DNA from: UBA6912 sp963792895
GTDB taxonomy: Bacteria > Actinomycetota > Acidimicrobiia > Spongiisociales > UBA5794
Reading direction: 5' to 3'
Assembly: GCA_963792895.1 (NCBI GenBank)
Contig: CAWBYA010000007.1
Location: forward strand, 1,178,001 to 1,242,000
Length of the DNA: 64,000 nucleotides
This document shows, in pieces, positions 43,566-50,650 of the stretch. The notes under the pieces are model-generated. The model worked only from the letters and a program-made list of their open reading frames with translations. It did not search any database and was not told the origin of the DNA. Numbering within the stretch: position 1 is the first letter of the stretch; each line of letters begins with the position of its first letter. A program made the position numbers and the translations under genes.

Positions 43566-44513
43566 TCAGCGGCTCGCCTGCGCCAGGCGGCGGCGACGGT
43601 CAAAGGCCATGAGCATGCCGAGCCGCAGGTCGTTGATGAGCCGCTTCCAACTCCACGTCACGATCCAACGTGCGACGACCGCCAAGCATCTCAGCCTGTC
43701 GCGGATTTCAATCGGGGCACGGATGATGGCCGCGAGGTACTCCCGGAGACGGAGCCAGTTGGGAAAGACAATTCGGCCGGCCCGCTGCGTGTCGAACCAG
43801 GCCTCCCGGTTGTGTCCTCGATCCTCAGCCGTCCGGCGCATCCGGATCGAACGCTCCGGATGGTCGCGGTTCAAGAACAGGCGCTCCGGCACCTCGAAGA
43901 ACGGTCCCTGGAGGGCGAGCTCCAGCAGGAGCGTGCGGTCGCTGCCCGTGTAGCTGCCGTGCAGACTGGTCCTGTCGATGGCTGAGCGGCGCATCAAGCC
44001 AAAGATCGCAGCATCGGACGCTCCACCCTCCTTGTACGGAAAGATGGCGGTTGCCGCCCGGGTCGCCACATCCGAAGAGGTGAGACCGGGACGCGGCTTT
44101 CCCTCACCGATGCGCGCACCGGTGGGGTCGATAGAGTCGAACATCGTGAACGCAACTACGGTCTCGGGGCGCGACTCGAGCGCCTCGACACAGCGGGTCA
44201 GGAAGCTCGGCTCGATGAGATCATCGTGCGCAGACCACTTGAAGTACTTTCCGCGCGACCGGTGGTACACGTCGTTGTAGTTGGGGGCGGCCCCGAGGTT
44301 GCGCGCGTGGCGAAAGTAGCGGATCCGATGTTCGGTAGCGGCATAGCGGCGGCAGATGTCCTCCGTCGCGTCTGTCGACGCATTGTCCGCAATGACGATC
44401 TCGAAATCGGAGTAGTCCTGGGCCAGGAGGGCGTCGAGCGTAGCCGCCAGGTAATTCTCCCCGTTGTACACCGGCACCCCGATGCTGACGACAGGATCAC
44501 TCATGCGCTGCAC
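43566..44513 (-). CDS. Family 2 glycosyltransferase
   Basis: 315 residues. The GT-A domain is clear: VSIGVPVYNGENYLAATLDALLAQ, FEIVIADNASTDATEDI and KYFKWSAHDDLIEP, where HDD is the metal-binding DxD equivalent. The C-terminal ~120 residues are basic and amphipathic, probably membrane-associated. It likely transfers the sugar made by the rfbF cassette. It is transcribed toward that cassette, with the stops 15 bp apart. The 273-bp stretch beyond its start (44514-44786) shows no gene. Confidence 0.88.
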   Translation of the reverse strand: MQRMSDPVVSIGVPVYNGENYLAATLDALLAQDYSDFEIVIADNASTDATEDICRRYAATEHRIRYFRHARNLGAAPNYNDVYHRSRGKYFKWSAHDDLIEPSFLTRCVEALESRPETVVAFTMFDSIDPTGARIGEGKPRPGLTSSDVATRAATAIFPYKEGGASDAAIFGLMRRSAIDRTSLHGSYTGSDRTLLLELALQGPFFEVPERLFLNRDHPERSIRMRRTAEDRGHNREAWFDTQRAGRIVFPNWLRLREYLAAIIRAPIEIRDRLRCLAVVARWIVTWSWKRLINDLRLGMLMAFDRRRRLAQASR

Positions 44514-44786
44514 GCTGCCGGGTCGTCGGTGAAACGAGCGACGGGGAAGCCACAGTGGACGTGGACAAGCGACAGGGTCTACGTCCCGCTAGTTGCCGGC
44601 CGCCGGTCTGGAGCGACAACGGCATCGACCACCGTCGCGACACAACACAGCCCAATGTGGAGTGACGTACCACAGCTCTCCCCTCGGCCGTCTGGCCGCG
44701 CATTCTGACTGTACCACGACCCGCATCGGGCGGCCCCGCAGACCACACGTTTCGCAACGCCCGGCGCCACCCAGTCGTCCCTGGTG

Positions 44787-45731
44787 CTACCGCTGCTCGC
44801 GGGCGTACGGGACGCCGAGGGCGGCTGGCGCACCGAGCAAGCGGGCTCGTTTGCCGCTCGTCAAGACGAGCATGGCGACGATGGCGAGCACGAACGGGAT
44901 CATCGCCAGCAAGTTCGAGGGCGCTGAGATCTCGAGCGTCTGGAGCGTGAAGTTGACACGGCCGGCGGCGCCGAAGAGGTAGGCGGCGAACAACGCCCGC
45001 CAGGGGCGCCAGCTCGCCACGATGACGAGGGCGATGGCGATCCACCCCGCTCCGCCGATCAGGTCGTCTTGCCACGACGGCACGAGCACCAGTGAGAAGT
45101 ACGCACCGCCGAGCCCCGCGAGGGCACCGCCGAGCACAACGTGGGCGTACCGGTAGCGGGTGACGTTGACGCCCGCAGCATCGGCGCTGGCAGGGTCTTC
45201 ACCCACGGCGCGCAGAGACAACCCCAGCCTCGTGTGGAACAGGTAGTAGCTGGCACCCGCCACGACCAACCACGAGAGGTACACCAGCACGTCGTGGCCG
45301 AAGATGAGCGGCCCGACGATCGGCCAGTCGGCCGGGCCTCCCGTCAGGACCGGGCTGAAGGTCGCTCGAGAAGGAGAGCCGACCAGCGCGGGCGTCCCAG
45401 CTCGCCCGATGAACTCCGACAGGCCGGTGCCGAAGATCGTCAGAGCGAGTCCGGACACGATCTGGCTCACGCGCAGGGTGATGGACGAGACGCCATGGAT
45501 GAGGGACACCGCGGCGCCGGCGACGACGGCGGCGACGATGCCGAGGTAGACGTTTCCGGTCTTGAAGGTCGCCCAGAAGCCGGCCACGGCGCCCACGAGC
45601 ATCATGCCCTGCACGCCGAGATTGAGGACGCCCGCCCGCTCCGTCAGGATCTCACCGACTGTGGCGAACACCAAAGGGGTTCCGAGGCCGATGGCGGCGA
45701 AGATCGTGAGGATGAGAACAGAGTCGTTCAC
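44787..45731 (-). CDS. ABC transporter permease, BMP/nucleoside type (second subunit)
   Basis: 314 residues with about nine hydrophobic helices. GEILTERAGVLNLGVQGMMLVGA at the N-terminus and GENPASADAAGV-like GEDPASADAAGVNVTRYRY in the loop mark the BPD_transp_2 permeases of purine/nucleoside importers. It forms the channel with the 45.7-46.8 kb permease, and its start overlaps that gene's stop by four bases. The last gene of the operon, it is followed by non-coding sequence. Confidence 0.9.
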   Translation of the reverse strand: MNDSVLILTIFAAIGLGTPLVFATVGEILTERAGVLNLGVQGMMLVGAVAGFWATFKTGNVYLGIVAAVVAGAAVSLIHGVSSITLRVSQIVSGLALTIFGTGLSEFIGRAGTPALVGSPSRATFSPVLTGGPADWPIVGPLIFGHDVLVYLSWLVVAGASYYLFHTRLGLSLRAVGEDPASADAAGVNVTRYRYAHVVLGGALAGLGGAYFSLVLVPSWQDDLIGGAGWIAIALVIVASWRPWRALFAAYLFGAAGRVNFTLQTLEISAPSNLLAMIPFVLAIVAMLVLTSGKRARLLGAPAALGVPYAREQR

Positions 45732-46843
45732 GCCGTCACCTCCTCGGCCGCGGGTGTTGTCGCAACGAGCTTCTCAGTCCGTACGACCCGGTTGGCGATG
45801 AAGAACTCGCCGGCGACGGCGAAGACCAGGATCGCGCCCTGCAGCATACGAACGGTCGCCGATGGCACGCCGATCGACTGGAGTGCCGGCCCCGCGTTGT
45901 TGAGGGCCCCCATGAGGATCGCGACGGGAATGACGGCCAGCGGGTTCAGCCTGGCGAGGGCGGCCACGATGATCCCGGTGAAGCCGAGACCGAGGTCGAG
46001 CGATCGCGGGTCCATCTTGCCGAGGATGCCGGCGACGAGGAGCGAGCCCGCCAATCCTGCTGCAGCGCCTGAGAAGAGGAACACGCCCAAGATCTTGCGG
46101 GGCACCTTGATGCCCGAGTAGCGCGCCGCCTCCGCCGAGTCTCCGACGACCCTGACCTCGAAACCCCATCGAGTGCGGCCGATGAGGACCCACGCGAGGA
46201 TTGCGACGCCGATGGCGACGTAGATCCCGTAGTCGAGCCGGTTGAAGAACTCAGGGATCCTGGCGCCGCCGGGGATGGGCCTGCCTTGCGGGAACTGGGT
46301 GGACTCTGGGTCCCGCCATGGGCTGAAGCTGCCGAGCACGAGGTAGTTCATCAGGTTGAGCGCGATGAAGTTGAGCATCAGCGTCGTGATGATCTCGTTG
46401 GTCCCCAGATAGACCCGCGGCACGGCCGACAGCGAAGCCCACATGGCGCCGCCTGCTGCACCAGCGAGGATGACGGCAGGCATCGCCAGAGCGGCCGGGG
46501 TCCCGTCGCCGAGCCAGATGCCGACGCCGGCGGCAGAGATGGCCCCGAACAGCAGCTGACCCTCACCGCCGATGTTCCAGACGAGCATCTTGAACGCCAC
46601 CGCGGCGGCAACGCCGGTCAGCATGAGCGGCGTCGCCGAGATCAGTGTCTCGGAGACGCCGCGAGACGATCCAAACGCCGCGTCGACCATCTTCGAGTAC
46701 ACCGACCAGGGGCTGTTGCCGGTGAGCGCCAGAAAGAGCGCGCCGACGAGGATCGCAGCGAGCACCGAAGCGATCGGCACGAACAGCGTGATGCGAAGCG
46801 GCGCGAGGCCCCGAGGCTGGACGGCGATGCGGCGAGTGGTCAT
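45728..46843 (-). CDS. ABC transporter permease, BMP/nucleoside type (first subunit)
   Basis: 371 residues. LISATPLMLTGVAAAVAFKMLVWNIGGEGQLLFGA is the conserved EAA-like region of nucleoside permeases, and GDSAEAARYSGI the cytoplasmic coupling loop. About eight transmembrane helices are apparent. It pairs with the downstream permease and the duplicated ATPase. Four-base overlaps on both sides make the operon tightly coupled. Confidence 0.9.
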   Translation of the reverse strand: MTTRRIAVQPRGLAPLRITLFVPIASVLAAILVGALFLALTGNSPWSVYSKMVDAAFGSSRGVSETLISATPLMLTGVAAAVAFKMLVWNIGGEGQLLFGAISAAGVGIWLGDGTPAALAMPAVILAGAAGGAMWASLSAVPRVYLGTNEIITTLMLNFIALNLMNYLVLGSFSPWRDPESTQFPQGRPIPGGARIPEFFNRLDYGIYVAIGVAILAWVLIGRTRWGFEVRVVGDSAEAARYSGIKVPRKILGVFLFSGAAAGLAGSLLVAGILGKMDPRSLDLGLGFTGIIVAALARLNPLAVIPVAILMGALNNAGPALQSIGVPSATVRMLQGAILVFAVAGEFFIANRVVRTEKLVATTPAAEEVTA

Positions 46844-48372
46844 GCGCTCTCCTCGACGTGCCCTGCCATCAGCAGACCAAGGCGGGCCGGATCTGCCTCT
46901 TCCGATGTCAACTCACCGACGATGCGACCCTCGAACAACACGAGCAATCGATCCGACAGCGCCAGGAGCTCGTCCAGGTCCTCCGAGATGAGCAGCACCC
47001 CGACCCCCGAGTCACGTTCCTTGAGAATCAGGTTGCGCACCGCACCTGTCGCTCCCACGTCGAGACCGCGAGTGGGGGAGCGGGCGACGAGCACCGAATG
47101 CTTCTGGGTGACCTCGCGGGCGATGAGGGCTTTCTGGAGGTTGCCGCCCGAGAGCAGCCGGATGGGAAGGCCCGGCCTGACGCCGCGAATGTCGTAGCCC
47201 GCAATGAGCTGGGCACCGACATCCTTGAACGTCTTGGGCACCAGGAATGGGCCCCGCGAGAACGGCGGCTTTCGGTACGACTTGAGACCGAGGTTCTCCT
47301 CGGTCGTGAGGCCGGGAGCCAGCCCCATACCCAACCGATTCTGTGGGACGTATCCGATCCCCTGCTCGATGTGGTCGCTCGTCGAGGCCGTGGTGACGTC
47401 TTTGCCGTTGAGCGTGATCGTGCCGCCAAACGGCCGGCGCAGCCCGACGATCGCATACGCGAGCTCGCGCTGACCGTTGCCGGCAACCCCAGCGATGCCA
47501 ACGATCTCGCCTTGGCGCACGTCGATGGTGATGCCCTTGACGGCTTCCAGGCCGCGGTCGTTGCGAACCCGGAGGTCCTTGATCGACAACGCCACGTCGC
47601 CGAGGTGCTCGTTCGCCTCCCGCGTCGGGAGCACGAGGTCGTGCCCCACCATCATCGCTGCCAGCTCACGAGGTGTGGCGTCTGCGGTGGTGACGGGCTC
47701 GCCAACCCGCCGCCCATGGCGGAGCACGGTGACGCGGTCGGCTGCCTGCTTGATCTCGTGCAGTTTGTGTGAGACCAGGATCACCGCCCTGCCTTCGTCC
47801 GCCATCTGCCGGACGGTACGGAACAGCTGGTCGCTCTCCTGCGGTGTCAGGACGGCGGTCGGCTCGTCGAGGATGAGGATGCGGGCGTTGCGCTGGAGCT
47901 GTTTGAGGATCTCCACCCTCTGTTGCTCGCCGACCGACAGCTGCCAGATGCGTGCCTGCGGGTCGACGGGCAGCCCGTACTTCTCGCCGATCTCGGCGGT
48001 CTGCCGCTCGATCTCGCCCTGGGACAGCCGCATCTCGAGGTCGGCGTTGCCGAGGACCATGTTCTCGGCAACGGTGAGGTTGTTGACGAGGCGGAAATGC
48101 TGATAGACCATCCCGATGCCCGCGGCGAAGGCGTCTTTCGGGGAGCGGAAATGGGCCGCCTCGCCGTGGACGTGCATCGTGCCGGTGTCTGGGCGGTACA
48201 GCCCGGCGATGATCGAGCACAGCGTCGACTTCCCGGCGCCGTTCTCGCCGAGGAGCGCGTGGACCTCGCCCTGGCGTAGCTCGAAGTCGACGTCATCGTT
48301 GGCCTTCACGCCGTAGAACGCCTTGGTGATCCCTCTCAGATCGAGCGCTGGGCTGTCGGACCGTGTCGTCAC
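46840..48372 (-). CDS. ABC transporter ATP-binding protein, two-domain, nucleoside type
   Basis: 510 residues with two ATPase cassettes. The first has GENGAGKSTLCSI (Walker A), LSVGEQQRVEI (signature) and LILDEPTAVLTP (Walker B). The second has GVAGNGQRELAYA in place of a full Walker A, LLSGGNLQKALIARE (signature) and VARSPTRGLDVGA. One intact and one degenerate site is usual for sugar/nucleoside importers of this class. It powers the BMP-linked permeases. The gene lies behind the hairpin at 48403-48433. Confidence 0.92.
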   Translation of the reverse strand: MTTRSDSPALDLRGITKAFYGVKANDDVDFELRQGEVHALLGENGAGKSTLCSIIAGLYRPDTGTMHVHGEAAHFRSPKDAFAAGIGMVYQHFRLVNNLTVAENMVLGNADLEMRLSQGEIERQTAEIGEKYGLPVDPQARIWQLSVGEQQRVEILKQLQRNARILILDEPTAVLTPQESDQLFRTVRQMADEGRAVILVSHKLHEIKQAADRVTVLRHGRRVGEPVTTADATPRELAAMMVGHDLVLPTREANEHLGDVALSIKDLRVRNDRGLEAVKGITIDVRQGEIVGIAGVAGNGQRELAYAIVGLRRPFGGTITLNGKDVTTASTSDHIEQGIGYVPQNRLGMGLAPGLTTEENLGLKSYRKPPFSRGPFLVPKTFKDVGAQLIAGYDIRGVRPGLPIRLLSGGNLQKALIAREVTQKHSVLVARSPTRGLDVGATGAVRNLILKERDSGVGVLLISEDLDELLALSDRLLVLFEGRIVGELTSEEADPARLGLLMAGHVEESA

Positions 48373-48402
48373 TCACGCCTCCTGAGTCCGCGTAGCCTAA
48401 AC

Positions 48403-48433
48403 AAACGGACCCCGGTCGTGCCGGGGTCCGTTT
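48403..48433 (-). terminator. Strong hairpin between the BMP gene and the ABC ATPase gene
   Basis: Perfect 13-base arms (AAACGGACCCCGG and its complement) around a five-base loop, followed on the minus strand by TTTGTTTAGG. It lies 21 bp past the BMP stop. Since the ATPase and permease genes follow in the same direction, it probably acts as a partial terminator that keeps the binding protein in excess. Confidence 0.8.
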
Positions 48434-48453
48434 GGCTCGAATCTCGGGGACGG

Positions 48454-49599
48454 TCAGCCGGTTGGGCTTCCGATCACACCCTGGACGAAGTAGTCCATGC
48501 TGAAGATGTCGCCGAGCGGGCGCTCGGCACCGCTCTGGTCGACGATCGGGTCTGGCAGCACCTGGAACGTGCCTGCGATGATCTCCTGCTTGCGGGTTTC
48601 GATCAGGTCCTGGGTCTCTTGCGACACCGAGGGACCGAACGGGGCGATGTTGACCAATCCGTCGTTCATGTGGCCGTAGTACGACTCTGTCTCCCACGTA
48701 CCGTTCATGACCTGCTCGGCGGTTGCGAGGTAGAAGGGTCCCCAGTCCCACACCGCTGCGGTCAGCCATGCCGTGGGCGCAAACTCCGTCATGTCCGTGT
48801 TGTAGCCCACCCACTTGGCGTTGGCGGCCTCGGCGGCCTGACCGGGAGCAGGTGAGTCCTGGTGCATGGCGATCACGTCTGCGCCGGCATCCAGCAACGC
48901 TTGGGCGGCGTCGCCTTCGGCCGGTGGATCGAACCACGTCGATGTCCACACGACCTGTACCTCGGCATCCGGCTTGACCTCGCGCACCCCAAGGGTGAAC
49001 GCATTGATGCCGCGCAGCACCTCAGGGATCGCAAACGCCGCCACGTAACCGATGAGGTTCGTCTCCGTGGCCTCACCTGCAGCCATCCCGCTGAGATAGC
49101 GGCCTTCCTCGGCGGCCCCGAAGTAGTTGCCCATGTTGGCCGAGGACTTGAATCCGGTTGCGTGCATGAACACGGTGTCGGGGAAGTTCTCAGCTGCCGC
49201 CAACATGGGGTCCATGTAGCCGAAGGACGTCCCGAAGATCAGCGTGTTGCCGTCTGCCGCCAGATCCTCGAACACTCGCTGCGAGTCGGGGCCCTCAGGA
49301 ATGCTCTCGAGTGTGGTGATCTCAACCGCGTCGCCGAGCTGCGCTTTCACGTACTGGGCTCCTTGGTCGTGCGCCCACGACCATCCTTTGTCGGCGGTCG
49401 GGCCGACATGGACGAAGGCGATCTTGAGCACCTCGCCCGGGGTGCCACCGTCGTTCCCCGCGGCCACCGTTGTCTCCGTCGTACCGCCATCGGTGCCGCT
49501 CGTGTCCCCGGTGGAATCGTCGTCGCCGCCGCACGCAGCAGCAACGAGAGAGAATGCCATCAGGAGAGCGAGGATCCAGCTCCATCTACCTCGTGTCAT
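48454..49599 (-). CDS. BMP-family (PnrA-like) purine nucleoside-binding lipoprotein
   Basis: 381 residues from the ATG at 49599 (GGGAGG eight bases upstream); the longer frame to 49656 adds no signal sequence. The lipobox is LVAAAC, followed by an acidic/Thr-rich tether. The binding fold carries VLKIAFVHVGPTADKGWSWAHD, GTSFGYMDPM, ANMGNYFGAAEEGRYLSGMAAG, IAMHQDSPAPGQAAEA and WVGYNTDM. BMP proteins with this ABC type import nucleosides. It stands divergently next to the molybdenum hydroxylase cluster, which suits import of purine-type substrates for oxidation. Confidence 0.92.
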   Translation of the reverse strand: MTRGRWSWILALLMAFSLVAAACGGDDDSTGDTSGTDGGTTETTVAAGNDGGTPGEVLKIAFVHVGPTADKGWSWAHDQGAQYVKAQLGDAVEITTLESIPEGPDSQRVFEDLAADGNTLIFGTSFGYMDPMLAAAENFPDTVFMHATGFKSSANMGNYFGAAEEGRYLSGMAAGEATETNLIGYVAAFAIPEVLRGINAFTLGVREVKPDAEVQVVWTSTWFDPPAEGDAAQALLDAGADVIAMHQDSPAPGQAAEAANAKWVGYNTDMTEFAPTAWLTAAVWDWGPFYLATAEQVMNGTWETESYYGHMNDGLVNIAPFGPSVSQETQDLIETRKQEIIAGTFQVLPDPIVDQSGAERPLGDIFSMDYFVQGVIGSPTG

Positions 49600-49903
49600 C
49601 AAATTGCCTCCCAGTAGGGAATGCCGGACGCGGGATGGCGCCCGAGCAATGCACAAGCCTCGCGCTGACGGTCTGTCGCAGTGCTGAGCGCCCGTGCGGT
49701 GCCAACGTTAGGACGCAAACGTACCGGCTGCCCACGTCGGACGTCCCCAAAGCCGGAGTCATACGGCCCGCCTGGGGCCATCGGGAGAGGAGCGCCGTCG
49801 CATTCTCGCCTGGGGCCGAGGCTCTAGGCTGACATGGACACGGGAGCGCGGCTCGCACAGGAGTTCCGAGAGCTTCCGCACGAACCGAAGGAGGAGCCCG
49901 AGC
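49600..49903. other. Divergent control region between nucleoside importer and xdhD cluster
   Basis: 304 bp with both promoters expected. CGCCTGGGGCC occurs twice (near 49768 and 49809) as a direct repeat, possibly a regulator site. No -10/-35 pair is convincing, and no riboswitch-like fold was recognised. Confidence 0.4.
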
Positions 49904-50650
49904 TTGCCTGCCATCAGCAGCTACCACCGGCCTGCAACGCTTGATGAGGCGCTCGCCCTCCTGACCCGTCCCGGTGTCGTCTCACGCCCGATCGGCGGCG
50001 GTACGGTGATTGCCGCCGAGACTCCTGAGCGGCCTTTCGAAGTCGTCGACCTCCAGGCACTCGACCTGGCCGGCATCACCGCCCACGACGATGAGGTCGT
50101 CATCGGGTCGATGAGCCGGCTGCAGGAGATCGTCGATCACCCGGACGTACCGCCCCTGTTGCGCGACCTCGCCCAGCGCGAGGGGCCCAACACGATCCGT
50201 AACGCCGCCACTCTCGGCGGGACCGTTGCGGCGGTCGATCCCGAGAGCGAGTTGCTTGCGGGCCTCCTCGTCCACGATGCCGTTGTCGTCGTCCGGAGGG
50301 CCGACGGAGCGGTGGAGGCACCGCTCGATGTGGTCCTGGCCGACCCAACCATCCTCGACGGCGCCGTCGTGACGGCCGTCAAGGTGAACGTGCCAGGGGA
50401 GACGGCCGCAGAGCGGACGGGCAGGACGCCTGCCGATCGGCCGATCGTCGCCGTCGCCGGCCGCCTCCACAACGGGAAGCTTCGCATGGCGGCCACCGGC
50501 GTTGCGACGCGGCCCGTGCTGATCGACCCGGAGGCCGTGGATGGTCTCGAGCCGCCCGGCGATTTCCGCGGCTCCCCGGAGTACCGCAAGGCCCTCGCCG
50601 GAGTCCTGAGCGCACGAGTGGTGGCTGCGTTGCAGGGAGGGAGCTCGTGA
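49904..50650 (+). CDS. ygfM: FAD-binding subunit of the XdhD-type molybdenum hydroxylase (YgfM-like)
   Basis: 248 residues from a TTG at 49904, about ten bases after GAAGGAGGAG. The first FAD motif is RPIGGGTVIAA and the second GPNTIRNAATLGGTVAAVDPESELLAGLL. It is shorter than CoxM proteins, like E. coli YgfM. It should take electrons from the molybdenum subunit encoded next. GTGA overlap at 50647-50650 couples the two genes. Confidence 0.87.
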   Translation: MPAISSYHRPATLDEALALLTRPGVVSRPIGGGTVIAAETPERPFEVVDLQALDLAGITAHDDEVVIGSMSRLQEIVDHPDVPPLLRDLAQREGPNTIRNAATLGGTVAAVDPESELLAGLLVHDAVVVVRRADGAVEAPLDVVLADPTILDGAVVTAVKVNVPGETAAERTGRTPADRPIVAVAGRLHNGKLRMAATGVATRPVLIDPEAVDGLEPPGDFRGSPEYRKALAGVLSARVVAALQGGSS

